A stretch of DNA of 64,000 nt from Bathymodiolus brooksi (taxonomy: Eukaryota > Mollusca > Bivalvia > Mytilida > Modiolidae): positions 21,472,413 through 21,536,412 of the forward strand of contig OY804589.1 of the NCBI GenBank assembly GCA_963680875.1, given 5' to 3'. The notes beneath the pieces were generated by a model that was given only the letters and a program-made list of their open reading frames with translations, was not told the origin of the DNA and ran no database searches. Every line of letters starts with the position of its first letter. The stretch's first letter is position 1. The position numbers were made by a program, and so were the translations under genes. This document shows, piece after piece, positions 11,184 to 21,552 of this stretch.

Positions 11184-12060
11184 AACAAAAAATTGACAGC
11201 TCTAAAATCTAATTCTAACACTGTTTGGTTTAATTTTAATATATATATATAGTTTCAGAAGGTTGCCAATGACAATAAGCAATCATATGTCTCGCCAGTG
11301 TGCGTTTCACTATTCAGGTAACAAAATGTTGTTAGTGAAAACTTATATCTCTCCAGTGTTTCACATAGGTATCAGAAAGTGAAATTAAGCTACTCAAAAT
11401 GATGCCGGTGTGTGATTCAGGTAGCGAAATTGTATTCATGAAAATAAGTTACATTGAATCTGTTCATTGTATCACGTAGGTATCAAAGTGTTATCCGTGA
11501 AAATAAACTACCTTGCACTACTCATGTCTGTGATATTGGTATAAAAGTAATATTCACGAACATTAGCTACCTGGCAATCCTTTATGACATGCTATAGATA
11601 TAAATCATGATTTCCCTTAATTCTCTTCATTGGAAGATTATCTATGAAAATAAGCTGCATTATGTCTCCCTAGTCTGTGATATTGGTATGAAAGGGTCAT
11701 CCATGAAAATATGCTACATGATATTCCTTCATTACATGGTATAAGTATCATAATATTTTCCAAGTAAATATGCTACCTTGCACCTTTTCATTTTCTGATA
11801 TAGTCATCAAAGCACTATACATGAAAATAAACTATCCTACAACGCCCCCTGCCAGTGTTTCATACATGTACCATCAAAATAAGCTGACTTATATCTCACC
11901 AGAATGTGATATTGGTATGGAACGGTTATTCATGAAAATGAACTACCTTACACCTCTCCAAATTGTGATATAAGTATCAGAGTGTTACCCATTCAAATAA
12001 GCTACCTTGCATCTTCCAAGCATATGGCATTGATATCAGAAGGTTGTCAATGAAAACTAA

Positions 12061-14970
12061 GACAGCAGATGTAACCTCTACGTCTCTACTCAATATAGTT
12101 AGTAAGTGGAAAGTGCATAGCTTGTAGGTGGAATTTTTTTTTTATTCAGGTATACCTTTCCTATTTGAAGATGTAACCATTTCAGTTCATTCTCGATGGA
12201 TCTTTCTAACTGTTTTTCATCTTATGGATAAATACATACATCATTTATAAATTTTATGTTGTTTTCATCTGTTTTAATTGAAATTTAATCTGACCCATAT
12301 GAGTGCCGAGTGATTTGTGAGATGGTTGATCATAACTTTTATTCTGCAGAGAATATAGACAGATGGAAGGTTTTGAATAAACAGAACAACTGGGACAGTA
12401 TAGCTCCTTAACCTTGTTTGTGTGTGTATGTGTAAGTGTGTATATTTAAATTGTCTAAAGAATCAATAAAACTACACATATACATGAAGTAGGATCTCAA
12501 ATAAATATCATAAGGACCACAAAAGAGCATAACTTTTCATGTTGTATTTCAGATTGTCTATTTTTTATTGATCTGGGGTCAACATCTACTATTATTACTA
12601 ATATCGAGAAAAGATTGCATTTCCAAAACTATCAATGTGTAGTTGTCTTTTCTCTGATATTTCAACAAATCAACAGTAATATTTGTTTCTATAAAATCCC
12701 CACTACAATAACGTTCGTGGTTACAATTATATAATATTATACTGTGTTTGTAAATATTCGTGCAAAACCAAATTCACACGTGTTTGATGTAATATGTATC
12801 ATGCCATTCAAATACTAGTTGAGCGAATTTTATCTATTTTTTGCAGTTGTGTTATTGTGTCAAATTGCAAAATATAAATTGTATGTTCAGATCTTATTAA
12901 ATCAAAAGACTTCACTATAGAGATAGTGACTTATTTCTCAACAGTATTACACATAATTTAATTTAAGTATGTTTTATTGTCATAAAACAACAAAACGATT
13001 CGACACCGGATATACAAGATAAAGATGCCTTCTCTATATTACATATGCCTATAAAGAACACAATAAGTGTATATATTGCACTGCATGTACGAAGAGAGGA
13101 AGATTTCTAGATAGCCCTCTAGCCTTCACTTCTTTATTCACTCCTCCAAATAGCGATAAGTCAATATCACTCTGAGGTAGTCTTTGGCTGCATAACAAAA
13201 CATATTTTTCATCTTAGCGTTACTCGTCTGTAATATGATTTTTTTCTATGATTCTTCAGATGATCGTGTTTACGTAAATGACATCATTTTGTCTGTGCGT
13301 CGATGATTCTACAATAACGAAGAAGTAATCAATATTTCCAACTATATTAAGTATACGGTAATATCAAGAAAATACTTTCATTGTATTATTGCCAGTATCA
13401 TTTCTGTTTTGATGTCTACATGTGCTAAGGCTTATTATATGCATTAGATAAAGAAAACAATTAATCCATTGGCCAATTGTAATGAGAATCACATGATATA
13501 ATTTGGACATTTTATTTCTAAAAAAAAAAATGTTTAATACTGTTGCCCGGTGAATAATTCCTTTATTTACTGGTAGGTAACCAAAAGCAAGCCTCTGAAC
13601 GAACACGTGTTATATCACACACACGATACGTAATTACTATAGGCAAACAGAGTAATGGCGGTGTCAAAGATGTGAAGCTCCACTAACGTTAACTGTAACA
13701 CAAATAGGCCAAGGAGGCGACAACGATATGTTTTACATAACCTATTGGTTACCGGTAGGGATTTTAACTTTGCGACACCTGAAGCATTTATTGAAATATT
13801 GAGGAAAGTTTACGTTGATGCGAGGAAAAAATCTTAACATAAATATACATGTAATAAACAAAACAGATTAAACGGAAAACTTAAAATACTTCATTAGCAT
13901 AAAATTAGAACTTATAATTGATCTCTTCGAAGTGTTTAGTTGCTTAAAAGACACACCATCAAATGACTCTGTTTTATCTCTTCAGCATAAGAAAATTGAG
14001 AAGGTATTTTTCTATATATCGTATATCAATGTTCCAAGAAAATGCGAATAATAAATAAAAGGCAGGAGAAAATACAAGTTCCTATTTTAATGAGTTTTTG
14101 TGTGATGAACATGGTATTTAATGCTTTGAATAAATAAGTAACAGATATGTAAACGTTCCATTTTACCACAATCATTCTACAGACCTGTATTCTGTTGTAA
14201 TCCACTATATATATGTAAATCTGAGTTGGAGAGTCTACAAGACAAGACACATAAACATTGTTATACTAAAGTGACATAACTGTTATTTATTGGAGACAAG
14301 TTATTAAATAGTTATTCGTTCTGGCTGGAACTCAACACCTACCAACATGAAAATCATATTTGTGTTCATCTTGCCCAAAATCTCGAATTGAAAATTAAAC
14401 CTCAAGTCACGTCAAAATAATCAAATATATCTATATTTAGCAGTTAATCTATCATATCAAAGAAACTACCACTCAACTATAGGAAACACTTTCATCGTCA
14501 TCATATGATATCAGGTTTTATCATAACAAGGCATATCCTACTATTTATATCGTGACATATATATCAACTGTTTCTATGACTTAGTATTGATCTACGTATG
14601 CAATATATCTCCCATCATCATTAACACCAATGAATGGTTTTGTGAATCAAAGATACTAGGTATCACAAAACGGTAACAATTGTTCATAGAACTTTCTAAC
14701 ACTACTTCGGGTTTGTATTTTATATTTATTTCTGATTGTATCTTTTAAGATCCATTGACCAGTATGTTTTCCCACTCTTTCGACAGTATGGTAATATTGA
14801 TATAATTTTAAAGTGATGATCTATAGGGTGGGGGTTGACAGAAGAGTGGTTGGTTTTCCTATGATTGGATATATTGTCGACAACAGCTATATGTTCAAAT
14901 GTATTGGTACATTTCGTTTATCTTGCTCCATAACGATAATAAACGGAGGAGCAAAAATACCCCACCATCA
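12061..14970. other. Long stretch without a supported gene
   Basis: Up to 12546 it matches copy 2; after that it is unique in the window. At 12150-12250 there is a short coding-like frame (IPFLFEDVTISVHSRWIF) after ATTCAG, also present at 63603-63700, too short to assign. No other exon, RNA gene or repeat was recognised. Confidence 0.4.
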
Positions 14971-14974
14971 GAAC

Positions 14975-15076
14975 AATTCTAAAATACAATAGATATATCG
15001 TAGATAAGGAGGAAAATACAATAGATATATCGTAGACAAGGAGGCAAAATACAATAGATATATCACAGAAAAGGAG
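14975..15076. repeat. Three-unit ~32 bp tandem repeat
   Basis: AAATACAATAGATATATC followed by a short GGAGG-containing spacer repeats three times with few changes. Confidence 0.8.
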
Positions 15077-15454
15077 GAAAAAGTGACATTTATAAAAACA
15101 CATTCATGTGACTTATCGCCTTCCTGCCTTGAAAAGTGGCTGCTTAACTAGCTCCTTGGGACCAAGTGTTTTCTAAATGTGAGTAAAATGCCTACATTCA
15201 CATTAATGATACAGAAACACACAGTCATTTTAATTTTGCACTTTCAGCTGTTATTTTGTTTGTTGAATGTATTCAGTACTCACCCAGTGTCTCCAGTTTT
15301 GTCATAAATGGCACTTTCTGCTATCAATAGAAATTAAACTTTATAAAGTAAATAATGTTTTAAATTCGTTGAATTACGGTTAGCATTTACAAATTTCAAA
15401 CCTCTAACTTGTATTGTTTTTTGACTTCTTGGTATTACTATTCTCACTTCTTCA

Positions 15455-15800
15455 TAAAACACAATGGTGGGGTAATAGTCAGCGTGCTCGTCTCGAGTGC
15501 GGTATATCGTGTGTTCGAAACCCGTTCGGGTCAATCCAAAGACTATTTAATTGGTATATTTTGCTTCTCTGCAAATCACGCATCACTAAGGAGAAAGACC
15601 AAAGACTGGTCGGCTCAGAATGAGAATAATGTGTTAGAGTGGAGAGATATGCCTACCCGCGGAGTTGTTTCAGTAAACTAGCACTAATTCCAACAAAGCG
15701 GACATCATTATCATCTCATCGACTATGTAACTTGTTCTTGTCATGATATAGCTGCAAAAATTCCCCAGTGGCGTTAAACAACACGCACACACACTCACTC
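15455..15800 (+). mobile_element. tRNA-derived SINE, family A, in the 3' region of the receptor gene
   Basis: The head reads TGGTGGGGTAATAGTCAGCG and GTGTTCGAAACCCG; the body has AAAGACTGGTCGGCTC, AAAGCGGACATCATTATCAT and GATATAGCTGC; the tail is GGCGTTAAACAACACGCACA. It lies about 50 bp downstream of the receptor stop codon and in the opposite orientation to the gene. If the transcript extends that far, its 3' UTR carries an antisense SINE. Confidence 0.8.
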
Positions 15801-15846
15801 TCTTCTTCATAATCATATCATAGTTTTATGAGTTATTATGAGTCTT

Positions 15847-15965
15847 TCAAAACACAGTTATCATTGTCGTAGAGTTTGTTGGTAAATCAGCCACGATTCC
15901 GTTGAAATCATTTTTTCCGTTTTCTTCTCCATTTTCCGACATAATTATGTCTGATACGATACGTA
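15847..15965 (-). CDS. Receptor gene, last exon: cytoplasmic tail and stop
   Basis: Read on the minus strand, an acceptor ending TGCTTCAG at 15966-15967 opens an exon whose first two bases complete the phase-1 codon left by the transmembrane exon. Thirty-eight residues follow, starting RIVSDIIMSENGEENG, then a TGA at 15849-15847. The tail is acidic and polar with no recognised domain. Its last residues are T-V-F, which fits a class I PDZ-binding pattern (S/T-x-hydrophobic). The polypyrimidine tract is weak, so the exon rests mainly on frame agreement and the coding look of the peptide. No death, ZU5 or kinase domain follows, which argues against UNC5. Confidence 0.6.
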
Positions 15966-16177
15966 CTGAAGCATTGTGTTTCAACTATTTGTAGACATGC
16001 TTTCCATATGAACTTAATATTTTCTGTTTCCTTATATGCATTTGGGATATAACTTTACCGGGATGCCATTAATGTGACAAATATTGCCTACCCTGCTGGA
16101 GAACCTTAACTCAACATTGGTTTGTATGCGGTTCGTGATATTTGATGTTTTGACTCATGGTTTTTCATATGTTTTTG

Positions 16178-16270
16178 ATTTGTTTTTATTTTTGTCTTGT
16201 TTTTGTTTTTGTTTTTGTCTGTTTTTGTTTTCCTTTTGTCTTGTTTTTTTTAATATTTTGTTTACTTTTT
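16178..16270. repeat. TTTTTG-rich simple repeat
   Basis: Runs of GTTTTT and CTTGTTTTT form a T/G microsatellite within the last intron of the receptor gene. Confidence 0.8.
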
Positions 16271-17112
16271 TTTTATCATACTTTCACTTTAATATCTTTA
16301 CGGAATTAAGCATGTTTGTCCTATAAATAAAAGGGAAAACATGCACACGTGTCTCAAATTTTCCACGCATGTTCTTCAATGTGCATAGCACTACAAATGA
16401 CATATGTACTGTTTATGTAATAATTGTTGATTTTGAATGCATACACATATATTTGAGTCAGATATGATAAATAAAATATTGAGTTGAGTGTTGAAATGAA
16501 CTTTTAAAACAGATAGAGTTAAACAGTGATAATCTCATATAATGTGACATTACATGCTCATCGTAGTCGACTTATATGGTAAAGCTTACATATGCATGTA
16601 CCAGTGCTTTCCCCTTAATGATATATTAACTAACTGACCAATCCGAGCTTAGAGCATATACTGAAGCAGTCATTTAAAAAAAAGGACCAGTTTGCTTTGT
16701 TGTAGATTGGATTTTTTCTTACTGTAATGGCATAAATATGGTCAAAATGCATTTATTGAATAAGGATTATCTTTAGCCCAAATTTGCTCGGATTTATTTG
16801 TATTTTAGTCTTTTATGGAGGTCTTCAAGCATGACATATAAATACTGAATTTCTGGGTATGACGTTACTATTTTTAGAGTAGGGGATATTACAGAGCATG
16901 GTATTTCACTACTTTGGTAGAAAATTTAAAACAAAAATAGTGGTTTTACACCTTATCATCGTTTTAATGATATATGCAAGACACTATTAATTGCATAGAA
17001 GTTTTGTTGTACATGTATTGTTGCTTGCAATTCTCCGATATCACCCATAATATGACCAGCCCCGGATTCGTAACATGAGTAACCGTCCTTGTTTCGTCAA
17101 TTCACTCATGTA

Positions 17113-17212
17113 TCTATTTAGATCTATGCATATTCAATCTATTTAGATCTATGCATATTCAATCTATTTAAATATATGCATATTCAATCTATTTAGATCT
17201 ATGCTTATTCAT
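17113..17212. repeat. Four-unit 25-bp repeat abutting a splice donor
   Basis: TCTATTTAGATCTATGCATA plus TTCAA repeats about four times. Its last unit ends within a few bases of the donor site of the transmembrane exon (GT at 17214-17213 on the minus strand). Confidence 0.85.
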
Positions 17213-17214
17213 AC

Positions 17215-17343
17215 CTGGTTTTCTAAGTCTATATCGCTTCAGAATATAAATAAATACAATAAGTAATCCTATAACTACAGCTGTTGATCCAATGCCAGCT
17301 CCAATACCAATTGTTGGCGAACTGTTGTCATCCTCGGATCCTA
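17215..17343 (-). CDS. Receptor gene, transmembrane exon
   Basis: The minus strand gives acceptor TTTTAACAG, a 129-bp exon and donor GTATGAATA, phase 1 at both ends. It encodes GSEDDNSSPTIG, a hydrophobic segment of about 23 residues rich in G, I and V (IGIGAGIGSTAVVIGLLIVF), then the basic stop-transfer KRYRLRKP. An N-glycosylation site (NSS) lies just outside the membrane. With TSP1 and Ig exons upstream and a tail exon downstream, it makes the product a type I single-pass membrane protein. No signature of a particular receptor family is visible in this exon. Confidence 0.85.
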
Positions 17344-18054
17344 CTGTTAAAAGGGAGGTTCATCATGAAATATACTATCGTTGTCGTATGTTATTTTATG
17401 TAGAGCGGCCGATGTTGTTGCGAGCGTATATGTTAGTTAGATTTTTATTTACCTATGCAAAAGGTGCCCATCAGCGAGATAAATTACTGTCCCTGACGAG
17501 ATTTACTTGACAGATATGGTCTATTCGGTCCATTCAGTGACCCCGTGAATATTTATATGGTGAATGATATGTAATTATATGTGATCCCACCACAGAAACT
17601 AGATATTAGTAAAATGTTGAAATGGTATTGACATCATTCTAGCTTTGTTTCTGTAAAATGTCATTTTTACACACAGCAAAGATCTGTATGCTTAACTGTA
17701 TCATTACAATGCATTGCATACAATTTAATATGTACAGGCGCCGATACATTTGAAAATGTACCATAAAAGCCATATTTCGGCTTATATTTAAACTTAGTAT
17801 GGGATACATTATATTATATACCTTTTTCCTACCTTCCTATTAGTGTTCCCATTCCTCTATCAATCTACTAAGAGCTCATTTATGTTTTGAAATCTTTTAA
17901 TGAAACAATTAACATTCAAACTGATAAAAAAAAATATAATTTCGCTTTCTTGTCAAAGGTATCATTGATTGCATTGTCACATACACTTAGTTCAATAGAA
18001 CGCAGTACACACATACGTCATGTATTCCCTGAATTAAACTATTCTAAAATTTAC

Positions 18055-18225
18055 CAGGACACAACTTCCTAGAGCACGATTCAATGTCTGTGTCATTTCC
18101 TTGACAGTTTGAACCCCCATGTGCAGGCTCTGGATTGTTACATTCCTGATATCGTGACCTTGATCCACTACCACATGTCACTGAACATGAATTCCAATCT
18201 TGCCATGTACCCCAGTTTCCATTTA
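18055..18225 (-). CDS. Receptor gene, TSP1 exon (membrane-proximal)
   Basis: The 171-bp exon is bounded by ATATTTAG and GTAAAT on the minus strand, phase 1 to phase 1. It encodes one complete thrombospondin type 1 repeat: the tryptophan ladder NWGTWQDW, the CSVTC motif, an RSR segment that can stack between tryptophans (SRSRYQECNNPEPAHGG), and six cysteines ending ESCSRKLC. TSP1 repeats are extracellular and bind matrix or protein ligands, often with C-mannosylated tryptophans. It differs clearly from the two near-identical TSP1 exons upstream. Confidence 0.9.
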
Positions 18226-18699
18226 CTAAATATATAAAATGAAATATAATTGTCTTTATTATCGCAATCATCATAAAGTTTACAAGTTGCCGTCCACATT
18301 GAAAATTTGCTATTAATCACGATTTTCCCGTTTGTGAATATTTCCTAAAGACAAAAAAGCATCCTCACATTTGTCGACACTGTTATCCATTTCGAACGTA
18401 TAGAACCATACAAATATGGACGGTACATATGATGATATTGCTGTTGCTACATAAGTTGTACACACAAAATAAACGTGACCTGATATTTGCCTATGTTAAC
18501 CATGTCTTTCATTTCACACTATATGTCTAAGTCAGACCATATAAGCCACCGGTGTACAAAGTACAACGATATTACAAAGGTAAAATAAACAAAAACAAAG
18601 ACACGATTGAGTGATTGATTGTTGTTTATCGTTAGCAGTATCTGATCTCTTTGCATTATGTGAACCATTGTACACACCAGTGGTCTCTTGTTGATATTT

Positions 18700-18868
18700 C
18701 AGAGTTTTTGTCATATAACCTAATGTTAGATTCTGGAAAAAAACTTCGCGACAAAAAAAATAAATATTCTAACTCTTGTGTTGTCCGAAAAAAAATTATG
18801 AACGAAACAAAAACCATAACCCCCTCCCCCCCCCCCCCCCCCCGCCATTTAAGTTAAAAGGTCGATCC
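18700..18868. mobile_element. G-tract foldback element, one-ended copy
   Basis: This has one terminus only (plus strand CATTTAAGTTAAAAGGTCGA after a long C-tract) plus the internal AACTCTTGTGTTGTCCGAAA shared with the complete copy at 19029-19268. It sits at the 3' side of the LINE remnant. Confidence 0.6.
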
Positions 18869-21274
18869 CTTAGTTGTTGCCTTACTAATCATATGTCTAT
18901 ACTTTTCTCTTCTTGGTTACAGATGTTGTTGAAGAAACTTAATGCTCGTATATGTAGTTGAGCCTCCACTGGTAATGTTCCGGTTAGTAAATAAACTGCT
19001 GGGTCGGGTGTATTCGGTGGTAGTAAGTGAACGACCATTTAACTTGAAGGGGGGGGGGGGGGGGGTTATGGTTTTTTTCTAAAAAAATATTCTGATTCCC
19101 AATGTTGCTGAAAAAGATATTCTGATTTTGGTGGAGGAAAAAAATAATAATCTGATTCAGACAAAAAAATAAATATTCCAACTCTTGTGTTGTCCGAAAA
19201 AAAAATTCTGAACGAAACAAAAAACTATAACCCCCCCCCCCCCCCCACTTCAAGTTAAATGGTCGGTCCCTAATAGTACTTGTTTGAGAAGCTTCTTTTG
19301 ATATCGTTCCAGTGGTGTGGTTTTTGGGATGATTAGTTCCATATCGTACATTAACACTGGCGTTATGTATGTGTTGAATAAATGTATTAGAGTTTCAGGA
19401 TCTAGTCCATTGTTGCAATGGAATCCTCCTCCAAATAAACCATAATCGCTTCTTCTAGATTTCTTGATATTCTCTTCTACATTTACTGTCATGTTGTCAG
19501 CTAATGTGTTTGTTCTTATTATTCCCAAATGAACGGCTTGCTTGACATTAGGCATTACATCTTTTCCAAGAATATATTCATGATCCATCATACTTTGCTT
19601 TCTCTTGTTTGGTTGTATGTTTATGATAAAACTTTTAGCTAGCTGAAGTTTGTATCCTTCCATTGTAGCAAATGCATGTGCTATATTAATCATGACTTGT
19701 GTTTCATGTTCACGTCTACTAATCATCTGCACATGCACTAAGCGTTACAGTTTACGTCTCCGATTGTCATTCCTAGATATGAGTCACTAATATTGTTGAA
19801 TAGAGGATTTATGTAGACTTTGCATAGGTCACTGCTTAGGATACCTCCTTGGCGATCTCCTTGAGTTACTGGAAATTGTTGTGATATCTTGTTTTCCCAT
19901 TTTACAGAACTCCTACAGTACTAGCCTTCTGGTGCATACTGTTGATTAGTGACCAGTGTTTGACCTGTATTCCAGCATGGTATACCGTCTCATCAAATGA
20001 CTGCATAACAACGTCAAGTGCCGATTTTGCATCCAGTAATACTAGCTGACATTCATTTTTGTTATCTGCATTTTTTCTGTATGTCTCTTCTACTGGCAAA
20101 GCAGAATTTAAAGGTGATGATCCATCAGTGAATACACGTTGTATTGGATTCTGGATTTCCAGTATTTTATGGTTTGTCCGGTTTTTAAATATGGTTTCAA
20201 TTCTTTTATTGATGACTGGTAAGACGGTTATGCATCTGTAGTTTATCACCTCTGCTATAGTCCCTTTGTGACAGCCGGAACCTTTGAGCTGTAAATGATT
20301 TGTGATCGTTTTTAACTTTTTAATTTTTACCTTCGCGAAATAGTTCTCCAAGAAGTGTGTGGGGGGGGGGGGGGGGGGGTCATTTGTAAGAGAGAATTGA
20401 TTTGAAATGAGTGATTTATTTTCATCTTTATTGATATTTACAATAATTAAAACAATTTTAAGTACATTTGTTTTACTGTTTCTAACTTTTACAAGAATCT
20501 TGAAAAATGAACGTTGACAGAGATAGAGTCTAGCGTAGCAGGAACGACAACTCTGGATAGAGAATGGATGATAGTCTGACACATTTGTGATAGTATTGCT
20601 GAGCACTTCTTTCTTTGTGCAGAACTTGTAGTTGATGGTATGTAGGAAATAGGCTAATTCAGAACATTCATATGATAAGCCACACTCTTTGATAAAATGC
20701 AATAAGTATTTGTTCATCTTGTTTGTCTTTTCATTGTTGAGGTCTTCATTTAGATCGCCACCGATTATAATTGTATGTGTTCCTTGATACCTTTGGTAGA
20801 TTTCATATAGTTGGTCTATACAGTCATATCATTCATCGACATAGTCATGGCTTCCTTTTGATGGTAGATAGACTGAAGCTACTAAGAATTTTGTATCATT
20901 ATTACTATTGATTTCTTCACACTGTATCCTTTCAGCGCCATCTGGTAGTATTCTTATTAAATGATCAATGTTTTCCCTCCAAATAATTGTGACTCCTCCA
21001 TATCCTCTCGGCATGCTTTTTGGTAAGACTGGATTATATTTATCTACTCCTTTTCCGACAAAATTGATGTTTTATTCAAGTCGCCAATTGTGTTGATTTG
21101 AGCCTCAAATAGCCAATGTTCTTGTATTAAGATAATTTGATGTTGTTTCAATAGCTCGTCTATGATGTAGGCACTGGTTTGTAAGTTTTTGCAATTCAGG
21201 GACGCTATATGTATCTCTCCTTCTCCCTTAAAATTAGTTGGAATATGTGCTATCTCAGATGCTGCTGGAGGCAT
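18869..21274 (-). pseudogene. LINE ORF2 remnant: endonuclease and reverse transcriptase
   Basis: From 21274 downward the frame opens with an apurinic-type endonuclease start (HIASLNCKNL, then ILIQEHWL near 21110-21132), the catalytic GGDLNEDLN near 20745-20765 and VSDYHP near 20563-20580. Part of the region between endonuclease and reverse transcriptase is lost at a G-tract (20359-20380). Reverse transcriptase pieces follow: LVLLDAKSALDVV, TQGDRQGGILSSDL, an active site CADD at 19733-19722, and the C-terminal NTPDPAVYLLTG at 18990-19010. Frameshifts and stops break it, and a foldback element (19029-19268) splits the end. It resembles CR1-like LINEs; it is dead. Confidence 0.8.
19029..19268. 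mobile_element. G-tract foldback (MITE-like) element inside the LINE
   Basis: About 240 bp with inverted ends: ACGACCATTTAACTTGAAG at 19031-19049 and its complement at 19248-19267, each followed inward by a long G or C run and TTATGGTTTTTT (TTATAGTTTTTT on the other side). The interior is A/T-rich and codes for nothing credible. It splits the C-terminal coding of the LINE. Related copies are at 18700-18868 and 30499-30700. Confidence 0.75.
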
Positions 21275-21552
21275 GTCTTACCTAAGAAAGGAGAGTTGGC
21301 ATTCACCCTGTCAGTGTTATCTTTGATAGCTGGTCAATAGTTTTCTCGGTCTTGTACAATCGGTGTCCTAAATGCTTTAGTTCGCCGTTGAGGTCGGCGA
21401 AATGATTTTGCTACATTACTTGAACTTCTCTGTTTGTAGTATAGTGGAATACCTGTTGCTAACTCATTGTAATTATATGTGGGGTTTTAACTTCTCGGAT
21501 TGTCTGTGAGGTACATGTATCTTGAGAATTGTTGATCAGACTGTAGTCATAA

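Larger units (their letters stand above)
10361..11237. mobile_element. Tandem dimer of a SINE-bearing unit
   Basis: ACAGATATATTGTATGG starts at 10361 and again at 10831, so the unit repeats at 470 bp and stays nearly identical to about 11237. The whole dimer is missing from the second large copy, which keeps only the (TA)n stretch at about 62693-62709. The insertion therefore happened after the copies separated, or was precisely lost. Confidence 0.75.
10065..12060. repeat. Degenerate ~60-65 bp minisatellite (interrupted)
   Basis: Diverged units repeat the pattern CATGAAAATAAGCTACCTTA, then a CTCTCCA-like stretch, then GTGATATAGGTATCA. The array is interrupted by the SINE dimer at 10361-11237. 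The same array, with slightly fewer units, is at 62470-63540. Confidence 0.7.
1..12546. repeat. Large duplicated segment, copy 1
   Basis: This whole stretch recurs in the same orientation at 53670-64000 with high identity, a few percent different by eye. The match begins at base 1 and runs to the last base of the window, so neither outer boundary is visible. Main differences: copy 1 has an extra reverse-transcriptase fragment (5662-6351), a SINE dimer (10361-11237) and about 0.8 kb at 8320-9110, while copy 2 keeps a full SINE at 58153-58435 that is mostly deleted here. It could be a segmental duplication, a very large mobile unit, or two alleles joined by the assembly. Confidence 0.92.

Noticed and set aside
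19902..20717. Single 271-codon minus-strand frame as an intact gene
   Set aside because: It joins the end of the LINE endonuclease to part of the reverse transcriptase through a C/G tract and lacks the region between; it is a chance read-through in a pseudogene.
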